Numbered from the stretch's first letter, positions 44,545-57,564 are shown. The stretch is 64,000 nt of DNA from Ophioderma brevispina (GCA_023653785.1 JAMKCH010084955.1:1-64000), one strand, 5' to 3'. Program-made: numbers and translations. The notes: generated by a model not told the origin, from the letters alone.

Positions 44545-46076
44545 ATAACCTAACAAGCAATTGTGAGTAAGAGTAAACAATCATTGCTGGTCTTTCTTCT
44601 ACAAATGTTGTGTATATGGTTCAAGTTGGTAAAATCAGAGATGCAACAGAGGAGTAGTCCCATTTCCTAAAATCCAAATTTTGAACCGACGGAAGGCCAA
44701 ATTTTAGCGTATCATCCGGTGAATCTCCGGGGGGGAACGTATTTTCTTACGCCGATTTTAGGTACAAGACCCCTTCTCCAAAATACATCGATAATTAAAC
44801 AACTTTGATTTTTTATGCAGTTTACATTTCTATCATTAACACTTGATCTCAGAATTGAAAAAAAATAATTTTTTTTCAGAATTTTTCTTTAGTTTAAAGC
44901 GGTTATTTAGCCAATATGTTCCAAGGCACCTGGGGGTAAATTGCTCGATGTGTGAAAGTGGGTCCCCGTCACTGATTCCTTGTGTGCATACTGAACCAGG
45001 AAATGCATTTAAGTGATCTTTTGATACACCCATTGCGCAATCAAGAAAGTTCTGGTGAACCCAATAGACCATCATGTAGACCCTGCGAAATTTTGCTACG
45101 TAATTAGCCATCCAAATGCACACACTGTTATAAAATAATACATTAGATCCTGTGAGACAATAACAAACAACTTAATCACCAGTTTCAACCAAAATGTGAG
45201 CATCTGGTAAATTTTACCCCCCCAGGATGACCTTGACCATTTTGGGGCTTAGAGCGCGTTAACTAAAGGTCGGAACTAGGCAAATATATAATTTTTCTCC
45301 TCCTTATAAGGAGACGCACCATGTCAATGTACATTTAAAACACAAGTTTGACTCGATTTTCAATTTTTCCCTGTAGAAACATTTCCCCCCCCCCCCTGAG
45401 GAAGGGGGAAGCAGTCCGAAAATTTGCACCCCATCATTTTCTGACTGTTGGTCATATTGAATGACAAACAGCAAGAAAAGAAAAGAACATCAACTTTAGC
45501 ACCAAAAATCCTACGGGAACTGTTTCATTGACATACCGTACCACACACCACAACTATCAATCCTCCAACTTGAGGATTAAACAGAGTATAGTGAATGACA
45601 TCAATGTTTACAAACATAAGTTAGAACCTGGTTTACTTGAATGTTTAGAGTACAAGATTGCCCCATACCAATTACGCATTAATTGAAGCTTATCACGCCT
45701 GATTGAGCGGGAATTTTAAAAAGCCTGTAGGTTTGCTCACGACATACGTGCAGGGCAGTGCTGTTGTTCGTTGCCAGCGGTGAGGTCACATGTCACCTCA
45801 TCTATAGGAACTTTTATTGTTATCCCATTTCTAGGTGGGGGTCATTGTTTACTAATCATCCCCATCATTACCTAATCCTGCACCTCCTCCCTCAAACAAA
45901 CCTTCTCTATCAATTCATCAAGTCCACATTCTATCAACCTCAATATAATGTTATTGGGAACAACAAAACAAAATGTTTGGCCGTTTGATGAATTAAAAAC
46001 TGCCCTTGTATGGAAATCGGGCACCCCACAACTGATTTGGAATAATAAAGTGAATGAAAAAAGAAATCATTTAACG

Positions 46077-46639
46077 GGACATAATGGCATGAAAAAACAA
46101 AATTGACCATAAGTGAAAAGGGTCCCTTACTGAAATTCACTTCCACGAGTTTGTGAAACAATTTAGATGTTTACAGTCTGTCAAAACAGGAAGAGTTCCA
46201 GGGGGGAGGTGCAGGTTTGTGGTAATTTCTGGACAGAATAAAGCAAGGTGTTCACATCCCTGACAGACTTTACAGTGTATCAACATGTTTTGAGACACAA
46301 TTCAAAAGATTCAGACAGGATCAGGCATTGTATTTAGGCTTGTAGTAAGATATTGATATGGCAAGGGAAAGAGAATTAGCCGGGATTAGCAGAATATACA
46401 AATAGCAATGGTCTGGAGTGATGACAAAAAATGCTTTTCAAGTTGGTATAAATGCTGGCAGTAATGTCAGAATACTTGTTTAAAACTTGCCACAAACCGC
46501 CACATCCCCCTGGAACTCTTCCTGATTTTACTGTTTTTACAGAATGTAAACATCCAAATTGTTTTCAAACTCGCGGAAGTAAGGGATTTCAGTAAGGGTC
46601 CTTTTCATTATGTCAATTGTTTTCATGCCATTATGTCCT
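46077..46639. mobile_element. Long inverted-repeat element, about 150-bp arms
   Basis: GGACATAATGGCATGAAAA at the left mirrors TTTTCATGCCATTATGTCC at the right. Further in, GATGTTTACAGTCTGTCAAA-ACAGGAAGAGTTCCAGGGGG mirrors CCCCCTGGAACTCTTCCTGA-TTTTACTG-TTTTTACAGAAT-GTAAACATC. Its right end touches the duplicated segment starting at 46634. Confidence 0.75.
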
Positions 46640-47016
46640 TCAAGGGCCAATGACTAGATAAATGCCCAACTGACCAAAAGACCCTACCTGTAAGGTCTGT
46701 CATATTTTTTTTTTTACTTGTCACCTTGTCTTACATATACAAATTTTCTGATTTGATTTGACAAGAGGGACAGGCAAGGTTTTTTCCCACATGTCAGTAC
46801 TATTCACGTCAACACACAGATGGCATTAACTGGATAGTCGAACATTACTTTACACGCTACTAAATCAAAGTTATGTGATGTATCATAGTCCTCAGAAACA
46901 TAGTTCCCGGAATGTTTAAATTTGGTAGCAATAAATATATCTTGGTGCTCTTAATTTAGTTCAAGTACAACGATAGCACACACCATCAAAATTCCTCATG
47001 TCAGATGTAGTCTGCC
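46634..47016 (+). repeat. Nearly identical direct duplication, copy 1
   Basis: The 383 bp from TGTCCTTCAAGGGCCAATGA to CAGATGTAGTCTGCC recur at 47101-47484 with only a C/T change and one extra base in a T run seen by eye. Copies are separated by a 28-base T run and 56 bp. Confidence 0.9.
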
Positions 47017-47100
47017 TTTTTTTTTTTTTTTTTTTTTTTCCATTTTTCAAATTTCTCAAAGTAAAATCCCGGAATATAATCACAAACTAAGAAAATGATT

Positions 47101-47484
47101 TGTCCTTTAAGGGCCAATGACTAGATAAATGCCCAACTGACCAAAAGACCCTACCTGTAAGGTCTGTCATTATTTTTTTTTTTACTTGTCACCTTGTCTT
47201 ACATATACAAATTTTCTGATTTGATTTGACAAGAGGGACAGGCAAGGTTTTTTCCCACATGTCAGTACTATTCACGTCAACACACAGATGGCATTAACTG
47301 GATAGTCGAACATTACTTTACACGCTACTAAATCAAAGTTATGTGATGTATCATAGTCCTCAGAAACATAGTTCCCGGAATGTTTAAATTTGGTAGCAAT
47401 AAATATATCTTGGTGCTCTTAATTTAGTTCAAGTACAACGATAGCACACACCATCAAAATTCCTCATGTCAGATGTAGTCTGCC
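47101..47484 (+). repeat. Nearly identical direct duplication, copy 2
   Basis: See 46634-47016. The offset is 467 bp. Near-identity implies a recent event or an assembly duplicate. Confidence 0.9.
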
Positions 47485-48004
47485 ATGTGTCATAAATACT
47501 AATTGAACAATTTTTTTAAAAATTTGTTAATAATCTTCAGTCAAATAGAAAAGAAATAAAGGGTGCGATGTCCATGTTTATGCCAAATAATGTGTCCTCG
47601 GCAGTAAAAACATTTGAATAATGGACATTTGCATAAACATGAACATCTTACCTTTATTTCTTAAATAGAACCAATCAAAGCTTTTGTAATTTCCATTCTT
47701 TTGCATTTTATGGGTAGTTATATGGGAAAGAAGAAAGGGCCAGTTTGGAAGGACTACCTTCCCTTTAAGTCCACGACTAATGTTAGTCCGCCGAATTTGT
47801 GAATATGAGCCATTATAGCTTATTAGAAGTTTTTGCTATCTACTGAAGACAAGACTTACAAAAAATGCTTAAATAATGTGTTCATACTTTGTGAAGTGAT
47901 CAATGTGAACCTTAAACTTATACCTTACCCCAAGTCCTAAACCATTCTCCAAATTCTTATTTTGATTGTGAAAATCCAACTCTTTTAAATTAACAACCTG
48001 TAAA

Positions 48005-48349
48005 TTAAAGGTGCATTTCGTGATTCCAGCCCCTTCTGCTTTATTCATTGTTCACTAGATATCCTTGAGAAAAGCTTATTCACAACTTTTTAACTGACCC
48101 TGACTTTGCGGTTTTGTGTTATGAGCAAATGCTCGTTTCCCACGGTCCTATAGGCCACTGTGCTATAATTTCTGTCCGTTTACGGACAGAAAATACAAAA
48201 TTGTGAATTTCTTACAGACACGATCGAATTTGCAAGTAAGATTTGGCACACATGGATTACTAATGTTAACGGTTCAGATGATATGAAAATCTCAACTTTT
48301 TTAGGTAAGTCGGGGGGACGAGGCTGTGGATCACGAAATGCCCCTTTAA
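48005..48349. mobile_element. MITE family I
   Basis: TTAAAGGTGCATTTCGTGAT at the left and ATCACGAAATGCCCCTTTAA at the right: inverted termini with TTAA at each end, 345 bp. Single copy in the window. Contains TTTCTGTCCGTTTACGGACA (inner palindrome). Overlapping short reading frames are not genes. Confidence 0.8.
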
Positions 48350-48933
48350 TTTCAACTCCAGATCTTAACACTGATCCTAAATCTAGTACCTAGTCCAGAT
48401 CCTGGCATTCCATATGTACAACCGAGTTAGACTGGGTCTAAAGTTAGACCTGGTCTAAGTGTAATTTAGTCCCACCAGAAAAAGACATTTTCCTTTCCAC
48501 TGACATGGGGTATTTTGTATTTATTTTGACATTTCATTTTAAAATTTGAAATCTGCTATTTACCTTATAAAGAAAATGTGGATAATAGTCAATTTTGGAC
48601 AAAACTAATTTTGACTGAGACCAGATCTAACTTTAACCTTTGTGATAATACACAAGTTCTTCAATTTTATTCAGCATATATACATGTACAGGAATATGAA
48701 AAACAGGTCTAAGTTTTTGTGCATATGGACCTAAAAACCACACAGTAACCCTAAACTTTATCCTTAACCCCAGATTTCTTTTAAATCTAAATGTAAAGCT
48801 CCATATCCTTGACTTTTTCTCTATGTTGTTGGCTACAGATGCTCAACCCGATCTTATTTCTTCCCCAAATCTGGATGGACAATCCCCGGGGGACAATCCT
48901 TTCGGCTGATGGCAAGACATTTAAAAAACTTAC

Positions 48934-49148
48934 CCACTTCCTTAGGCCTTATTAGTTCAGTCTCCTCACTGGGCTCACTTATCCCGCTATCACTCTCTGC
49001 ACGAACCCTAAAAGTGTACTCCCCATCGGGATTCAAGTGTCGCACCAAAAGCGAAGTATCTAGTACATCCGCCGCAACCAGTGACCAATCCGGAGTGGTC
49101 GATTCCTTGGCCTCCACAATGTAGGCACACGAACTATTGCTGTCGCCA
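48934..49148 (-). CDS. Exon: C-terminal part of a fibronectin type III domain, giant muscle-type kinase gene
   Basis: Read on the minus strand, this 215-nt exon encodes strands C to G of an FN3 domain. YIVEAKE (strand C), WSLVAAD, then HLNPDGEYTFRVRAESDSG followed by ISEPSEE form the classic FN3 pattern (tyrosine corner, FRVRAE, G-S-PSE). It is entered after a pyrimidine-rich stretch ending in CAG (acceptor AG at 49149-49150) and leaves through GGGTAAGT (GT at 48933). It starts with the last base of a codon and ends one base into a codon. The domain's first strands, with the conserved tryptophan, must lie in an upstream exon at higher coordinates, which I did not find and which may be beyond the window. 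Role by family: a beta-sandwich spacer in a sarcomeric or cytoskeletal scaffold kinase. Splicing to 35441-35518 keeps the frame exactly. Confidence 0.88.
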
Positions 49149-51984
49149 CTGAGAGTAGAGGATTATCCAGATAAAAACGGAATTTCTCTTTAGCACTTCG
49201 GAATTGGTCGGGAATTTATGGGGAGAGGAATGTCTGAAATTAATCGAAAATGAATTTAGTGTGACATAATCATCCTAAGCAAAGTGTCACCTTGGTACCA
49301 ATCCTCCGCACAGCTATCGTCTGTGTTAAGTACTACAGTATGAGTCACAACTTAATTGACAATACACATATTCAGTATTCAGTTTTCATTTTATTCGCTT
49401 GGGGTTCTCAGCAAATTTGGGTTGTTTGAGTAAGGACATGTATGATCCATATGATACTAATTTTGTGTCCAAAAACATGACCCATATAGCTCAACTTAAA
49501 TGCAGATTTTGGTAAAATTTAACACAAGTTACCATTTTAGAGGTCATATTTTCTATGTTTTAGCAAATTTTGAAATGTTGGTTCCAGATTGAGAAATTTG
49601 TCTGACCATATAGAAATTTGGGGAAAGTGATCCACCTTTTTACCAAAATTGGCTTAAGAGAGAGTCACATTTACTCTACTGTTCATGCAAGGTATATTAT
49701 TTTTAATGCATCTACATTTGGATTAATACATTACTTGGAACAGGAAAAACGCACACCTCATAAGCGAAACAAGCTACGCGGAAGGTTCGGCGCATTCTTC
49801 TAACCAATTACCGCATCGTTAAACAGGTGCGCGATTCCTACTGGCTCATGCAGTCCACGCTCGCGTGTGTGTCTGATTCTGTCCAACAAATATTAAATCA
49901 GACTGTAGTGTGCACAGCATTTTTCCAAAATCAAAAGGCCCATTTACTTGTTGCAGGCAAATGAATTTACACAATTATGCCATTAGTAACAGTCAGACGG
50001 TAGTATACTGGTTATTACATGCTTTAATGTGGACAATTAAATGGTCTGTGTAGGAGGGAATTGTTTTTTGTATTATGGCTGTATGTGAGACATGGTGCAA
50101 TAATGGGCTTCCAAATTTAGAGCTAAGTGTATAGGATGACCTACAATCAGGGCTAACCTTTAAGGAGATATTTTTTTCCATTCTTTTTTGTATGTCAAGG
50201 CTAATCAAGGCAATAACAGCAGTTTCTAATAGTAAACGCTGACGGATTGGCGCCAAGATGCTATTACCTCCCTTTTGAAACTCGGCAAGTCCTGGTTTGA
50301 TGCTACCTGACAGGAAGGGCATTCCATTAAGCCTACAGAGAATGGGAGAAGATCTTCTGTGGGAGGCCAAGTTGGACCCTGGGACTTTCACAGCAAGGTC
50401 TTGAGACCTTTTACGTTCTTTAGGAAGAGCAATTATTTTTCAAATCCCTCTAAAAAATTAAACATATGCAAATTTTGTTATTTTTAGTAAAAGTTGTATA
50501 CAAAACTGAACGCCTGATACTTGATGGGGTACTCTCCAATGCCCGAGTGGAGCTCACCAGAGAGGAACATAAGAAATTAAGTGCACTTCGCAAAATCTTT
50601 TTCACTCAAATCACTCTTATCACTCGTGGCAGCAACCAATTGAAAAGTTGCAAAACCCTTAATCAATCTAAGCATCTTACTTACTTGCAATGTTGTGCAT
50701 CTTATCACAATAATTTTATTCAAACTATGATCAAGATTGGCATTCTCTTTACTTTTCAATCCATTTCCATATTTTTAGATTTGCAACAATTAATAGAATG
50801 TCTGTATTTTCATGTGTAATAAATAATATTCATGTACGGTACTGTCCCAATAAAAACTATACAATCAAACTAAAAATTGTAAAAAGAGAATACTGTGCAT
50901 TTCTGTGAGACATTTTGACTTGATTGTTAGACCAGGTCATATGAGCTAATTCCTTCATTAATTGTATAGGCATGTCAAATACGCACTGACAAAACCCATG
51001 AAATCACGCACGCCCACACGTACACACACGCTCAAGCCAGCACACCGTAAAACACAACTTTTTGAAAAAATTGATTAAAAAACGGTTGAAGATTTTTCAA
51101 AATCTGATTTCAGATCATGTTTCGCAAGGCCTATTACTACTACCTGCCAAATTTTCGTTACGATACAAGCAGTAAAACTGTCCAAAACAGCAAGAGTTAT
51201 ATTGTACAAAATCTCATTTTGCCATTCACCGCGGCATGACGGATTGAAATTCAAAGCGCACCGACTGATTTTGTCTATTTTCGGCTGGGATCGGGTTTCG
51301 GGGATTCACGGTTTTGACATGTGGTCTACAATCCATATTTGGGTAGTCCTGCATAAAACTGACGTCATCCAGGGTACCAACGATTTCCAAATCGATGCTT
51401 TACTCAATGTGTAATACACGGCAAAGATGGGTCCCAAAACTGCCGTATTTTTCCACTTTTCCGGCACCGGCAAGAAAATCGTTTGATTATAGTAGGCAAT
51501 CTATCCCTTCAACAATAGTTCTACCAAACAGCAAGTCGAAATCGAACGAGATCACCCCGCGGCACATTTTATTTTGCGCTCGTACGAAGTAGCAACTTGA
51601 CTCCGGGTTGACGACGTCCATTTTAAAAATCTCGTCCATAAATTCACACACACACGCTTTCAGGATCAGCCGACGATATGGATGATACGTGCTGTAAATT
51701 GTGAATCAACCAAATAACAAAGTTGTTGTCAACTCCTGAACTTCCAAAAGACAAAAGACCTTTGAAGATTTTATATGAAATTCACTATGAAGACGGATGA
51801 AAAAGCAGAAATAAACTTGCAGAAGATTTCATCAATGGAGAACTGCGGATCATGATGAAGTAGAGGATTCTGATGCTCCGCTTCAGACTGGGATCTTTAA
51901 GTTTTTATACTTAAATAAATGATCTTTCTCTCTTCATACAGATCTTCATAGTGAATTCATGCCAAATCTTTAAAGGTCCTTCTT

Positions 51985-52945
51985 GTCCTTTTGTCAAATA
52001 TTGCTAAATAGGGTGAAATTGTATTATTCGGTGCCTTTTTTAAGATAATGTTTAACCTGCCATGCCTGGAAACACTTAACGGTTAAAATGCAATTATTTG
52101 GTATTATTTGGGGTGCCAGGTAAACCATTTGTTGTAATCAATATTTTTTGGCTTTGAATTTGGTTTATTCAAGTCACAATTGCCCAAAACATATTGTGAA
52201 CCAAAATATTGAAGTCCGTATTACATTGTATGGATTGGACAAAGTTGCCCAAATATTGCTAAAAATGGGATAATTGGTCATTGTTCGGTATATTTGGTTG
52301 CCATGGCAACCGTTTAAGAATTGTTTTGACTTTGAATTTTATTTCAAATCCAATCACCAATTGCCCAAACATATTATGTTTCAAATTGTGAAAGTCTGTA
52401 GCACATTGTATGGATGTAGGGTACAAAGCATCAAATATTGATAAAAATGGGGCTAAAGTGGTCAATTTTCGGTATATTTGGTTGCCATGGCAACCTTTTT
52501 AATGAACGTTTTGATTGGATTTATTTTCATCAAAGGTCACAATTGCCCACAACAATATTATGTTGCAAATATGAAGTCTGTGGCACATTGTATGGGCTGT
52601 AGGGTGAAAAGCATCAAATATTGATAAAAATGGGCTAAATTGGTCAATTTCTTTGGTTATATTTGGTTGCAGGCAACTTTTATGAATTGTTTGATTTTGA
52701 ATTTTATTTCATCCAAGAAAAATTGCCCAAAACCATTATTATGTTGCAAATATGAAGCTGTAGCACATTGTATGGATATAGGGTTACAAAGCATCACTAT
52801 TGCGAAAAAATGGGCAAATTGGCCATTTCGGTATATGTGGTTGCCATGGCAACCTTTTTACATGAAGTGTTTTGACTTTGAATTTTGATTTCAGCAAGTC
52901 ACAATTGCCCTAAAACATTTATGTTGCAAATATGAAGTCTGTGCA
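51985..52945 (+). repeat. Tandem array of about 180-bp units with an X-box palindrome
   Basis: GGTTGCCATGGCAACC is present unchanged at 52296, 52480 and 52839 and decayed at 52664 (GGTTGCAGGCAAC) and 52110. Between them recur CAATTGCCCAAACATATTAT-like and CTGTAGCACATTGTATGG blocks. Confidence 0.85.
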
Positions 52946-54147
52946 TAGTAAGCATGTTGAGTTAAAAATTTAGAATAAAATTTTTTTTTTTTTTTAAATC
53001 TTACCATTTATATTGTTTGCTTTTGTCATCAATGGTGCCATGTACTATCCACATCTATATGGTAAAGCACATGAGGACTAATTTTCAGGAAAAGGCGAAA
53101 TAAAACATAATCAAAAATCTGTAACTCTTGACACGCTTTATCCGAATTCATAATTTTTGTTACTTTTTTAATATTTTTTGCTGCATAAATCTAAATAAAA
53201 CCCAGTAAAATTCATGCAGATAAAAATTATGGCATGATATGCCTAATTTTGATTCCAATCCAATTTGCTGCACCCTAAACCGGAGTTCTTGTCCATTGAA
53301 AACAAAGGATATAAAAATCCACTGGGCCAGGTTTTTGACTTGAAGGTTCAAGAACTAAAAGGTATAAGGTATGTAGCATCCATTGTAGAGTAAAACTGTT
53401 TCCAAACAAAAGAATATTGTTAACAGATCAAGTGAACAATATGTCATGCATTAACTAATCAATATATTATTTGCAAACAGTGAAAGCACCAGCGATTGTG
53501 TTTTGGGGAAATTGGGCGCATCACTTTCAGGCACGGCCTCAGGCAAACAATAATCATGAAAACTCAGGTAAATTTGGGGAATTTTACTACTGAAACCAAG
53601 GGGACAGCCAAATCTCTGTTGAGGGACAAATCTGTGGACAACGCTCTAATGTGGAGGACAATTTACCCTCTCCTATCCCCACTGCCTCCATGAGATACCA
53701 AGAAGGAACATAATGAAGCAACCAGTGTTGAACAAAGGGGAACAATAAAGGAAAGGTCGTTTGGTTCAAAAGGCATCATTTACTTTCAACAGTGTGTTTT
53801 TATTTTCTACCTTCTTGCTGCAACCTGGAGTAAGGCTGAGACAACAAGATTTGTTTGGAACCAATTTTCCAATGCTAGGTGTATTTTATTGGCAATGTGG
53901 ACTTGTAAAGTTTAAATAATAGTATCACAATAAGCACCACTTTATAACCATTTTTTATTTTAATTTGAAGTTGATTTTCAGTGAAAACTTGGTATATCGG
54001 ATAGCCGAAACTTGACCAACAGATTTTTCAAGTGTCTCAGATAATTGCCAATAACTACTGAATCCACCCCCAAATTACACAACTTAAATTCTTAGGAAAT
54101 CTGGAACATCTCTGAAAAGCAATCAGTTAAGGTCCACTTGATATTAC

Positions 54148-54984
54148 CTAAAGTGGCACTGGCACATTTAGAAATATCAATTTCTTCAATTTGCTCGCAA
54201 ATGATCGTCTAGGCCATAGGAAGAATAAATACATTTGTACACATAAAAATAACATACCTTAAACAGATCTAGGGACATTAATAAGTGGACTTAGATTTTT
54301 TAGAATACAATTTCTCTCAAATTTCACTGGATCGGGTTGTAGACCAGCTTCCGATAACGTTTCGAAGGTTTATTGGACCACGCATTTGCAAAAGAAAACC
54401 GCAAAACCTTGTTGTGAACTTGCCTGCTATCGTACTCGTTCCCCATAGAAACCATGGCTTTGACTTTCTGTCCGTGCACGACAGAACCGACTAATCATCA
54501 TCTTATTACATAAAGACGGGCGTTTCTATTCCACTTCAGGTGTGATCTAATACATGGTAAGCATTCCAAAGATGTAAAAAATGGTGGTGAGAAAATTGGG
54601 GGCGTTTCTTCTTTTCGGAAATCTCAGGTCTCTTTAATACAGGCTAAAGACATCCAGGTAAAAAATAGGCTAACTTTTAAGTTTCGTTGGTAACTTAAAC
54701 ACAATGTGTATATTACATAAGTATCATAGAATCGTACTCATCGATATTAAAATTACAAAGGGGTCACAGATCGGTCAAACAGGGTCCATGCCGTGGGAAT
54801 CAACCCGTCTTGTGTTGCTTATGTTTTAACACCATTTCCACTTGCTGCTGAATTAATGTCCGCCGGCTTATAAAATCGTTCCGATTTACCCTTAAGCGCG
54901 CTGATTTGGGATTACTAATTTCAGGTGAGGTTTAATGTATATACAAGCTTTAACAACCACGCAAAATAATAATGTTGAAAATCT
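54148..54984 (+). mobile_element. MITE family D, copy 3, split by a family C insertion
   Basis: Left part 54148-54277 (AAAGTGGCACTGGCACATTT and onward), right part 54638-54984 (GCTAAAGACATCCAGG, CACAGATCGGTCAAACAGGG, TTTCAGGTGAGGTTTAATGT). The 360 bp between are family C. The outermost right terminus is decayed. Confidence 0.8.
54278..54637 (+). mobile_element. MITE family C, copy 2, nested in a family D element
   Basis: The left TTAA is at 54278-54281, the right terminus reads CAGGTCTCTTTAA to 54637. The interior matches family C (TTCTGTCCGTGCACGACAGA; TGGTAAGCATTCC). Family D sequence is interrupted at this point and resumes with TACAGGCTAAAGACATCCAG. Confidence 0.8.
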
Positions 54985-57564
54985 AGATGGCTCACTATTT
55001 TTCAAATTGCCAGTTTCTCTCTTAAGTTTTTTGACAAAAAAAATAAATTTGATTGTTAGTTATTTTTTTGTGACGTCCTGTAATTTGTTTGGCGTTTATT
55101 TTGTAATATTCTCCATGCCTCATTTTGAGTCCAATTCTCTATTCTGGATTATAATTGTTTCATTTTTTTACTTTTCAATCTTCTTTCATTTATTGTATGA
55201 TGTGCCTTTTAATAAAATAGTGGGAGTGTGTGCAATCATGAGCGTGAATGAATGATTGACGAATGAGTGCCTGAGGGACTTATTGAGTGACTACTATAAC
55301 TGAGTGTGCAAGTAAAATAAGTAAATAAAAATTTATATAAAACCTATATTTGAGTAAACATAAGGTTAGATCCATCGGTTTTTTCTGGTGCCATGCCCAT
55401 ATGGTTTGGCATTTTTGGAAATGTTTGGTATTGATGAAATCATGCCTCCAATTTTTTTTATTTTTTTTTTTAAATTCGTTTTGGAAATATTTCACTTAAT
55501 TTGGTTTTTCAAACTCCCCCTTCAGCACAGAAAATTTATTATGGAAAATTCAGAATTTAAACAAAAAAAAACTAACAAAATGTAACCTTTTTATCCCCTA
55601 AATATTGTGGAGAAATTCAATCTTACTATATTCACGATTGGAACTAAATCAACTCAGGGCAGAACTTGAATTTATAGTTTTTTTCACACCATTTTGATCC
55701 TACCTTAACGAACACAAAGACAAATATTTTCCAGTTCAATCTCACCTGTGCTAGTTGGAGCTAGCATCCTATTCGCCTTTCCTTGATATCGCTGGCCCTC
55801 ATGGATAAACACAGTTGCAAAAGGTAAATGGGAGTTTACGCACAACTTTGTCAACTTAAGCCACTATCCGGTCATTTTCTGTACATACGTCAATGCATCA
55901 CCTCAATTTTGTCAAGTTGAGTTTGTTGGCATTGTTTTTATTGGAATTGTTATTAATATAATATTTAAGCCACTTGAAATAAAGGCTGAAGATACTTAGT
56001 GCTCGTTATTCACTGGTAATCCCATGTAAACACGTCCTCTATTGTCCATGGTCTTGGTCTGATCATCGTCACCATGTTACGTATCTTGATAGGTTGTCTG
56101 AATTTTTGCCTTATGAAAGTTGATCACTTGTTTAAGTTTCAAAGGCGGCAGATTTTTGCTTCAGACTTCTCCACGCATGTGTCCAACCTCTTTCATGGAT
56201 TTTCGTTCGTAGAGTGTTTGAATGAAATATTTCCTGCACTGTGCGTTGCGCGGACTAATTCTTTCCTCAACTCTATTTTTGCCTTTCCTACTATGGAAGT
56301 ATTCCGGTTATATCCGTCAATGCGGATCTTTTTAATCTATTCACGTCATGATGGGGTTTTTTTAAGGCACATTTTCTTATTAACTGATGTTGACCCCACC
56401 CCTTTTTGCTTATTCATCTGCCAATGTATTTTTGCTATATTTGTGCATGCATATATTTTATTTTGCACAGGAAAGAAATCCACATCATTTGTGTGTTTTG
56501 GGCTGTGTAGCGCATTTTTCTTTTTCTTTCCCGATTTACTAGTTGGCCTCATGCTTTAATTATAACTCAAAAAATATTATTATTATTATAGATGGTAAAT
56601 CTCACGCCTAGATAGCGTAGAGGACTGGGGTCGAGATCATGTATTTTTTTTATCTTATGTAATTCAATGCTCGCCAGTTTCTCCAAGCCCGTGTATAATA
56701 TGTGATGCGTCAGCAAAATGAGTCTGAGTCGGTCAGATTCAATTTTTACTTTTCATGTAGCTGTCTGCAACCTTTAAAAAGCTACATTTTGCTGAAATCC
56801 CAATTTTAAATTGATCACTTACTTCCAAGATATGATCAGTTGAGGGTGGCCAAAACAATAGGAAACAAAATACATTTTCTCCTTTGTTTTAGCTATATCT
56901 CAAAATCAATATTTGCGACTTCCGAATCATTTTGCTTGATCACATCACATATTTGTCCCATAACTCTCTCGGGTTGTATCAAGTTTAATTGATCCTCACA
57001 TGCATTGCATAAGTTTCGCTACTATAGTCATAGGGTTTCTTGCTAGATTCATGCATAGTGGCCTACCCCTTCTAATTTTTAAGTTAAAACAAAAAACGTT
57101 TATCTCCACAACTGTCTCCATGCCCAATGAGTCATGGAAAATATTGAAATTGAGCATTGAACGGTGGACAATCATCACAAAATGGATAAAAATAATGCAC
57201 TAATATCGTCACATTGGACTGCATGAACCTGAATTATCAAATACAAGAATACCCACAACAGAAGAGAAAAAAGCCACCTGCTTATCCCTCTCATCCGTTT
57301 GCCTTAGTGGATAGCAATGTAATTAGTTCATGGGATCTTGTCAGCATCATTCAATTAACTGTTAGCCTTTCTAAAGATAGTCACTAAACTAATCAAGTTC
57401 AACATGATAATATTGTTAGCTGTAATTGGAAAGTGACCTGCAGATGTAACAATCTTTCCCCAGAATCTCTCTTTCTTTTGGCCTGATCTGACAGGAGTAA
57501 AAAAAGATTTATGCTCCTAGCAACAGCTGAGCTTGAAAGTAACTCCTCAAAAAAATTTGATCAA

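Larger units (their letters stand above)
35519..48933 (-). other. Intron, 13.4 kb, between FN3 and linker exons
   Basis: Holds MITE A copies 3 and 4, tRNA-like repeats at 36.9 and 37.6 kb, a foldback MITE, the nested element at 39.2-41.4 kb, family E copy 4, MITE D copy 2, a candidate exon at 43.9 kb, the 46-47.5 kb inverted repeat and duplication, and MITE I. 44560-46060 shows nothing recognised apart from a C run near 45390. Confidence 0.65.

Noticed and set aside
49993..50391. 132-codon minus-strand frame (contains ASHRRSSPILCRLNGMPFLS)
   Set aside because: The longest clean minus frame upstream of the FN3 exon, but it lacks FN3 or Ig residues and I could not link it to a family. Could be a relic of an unknown element.
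50281..50400. Further copy of family F (AGGAAGGGCATTCC)
   Set aside because: Only a 12-base word matches; surrounding blocks of family F are absent.
50466..50819. 117-codon plus-strand frame
   Set aside because: No recognised motif and no promoter, splice or poly(A) context tied to it.
54935..55255. 106-codon hydrophobic frame
   Set aside because: Begins inside MITE D and continues in T-rich DNA; apparent membrane segments come from TTT/TTC/ATT codons.
56074..56559. 161-codon plus-strand frame, Phe/Leu-rich
   Set aside because: No domain, no splice context, hydrophobic bias of an AT-rich strand; no similarity recognised. The reverse strand was checked for exons and gave nothing.
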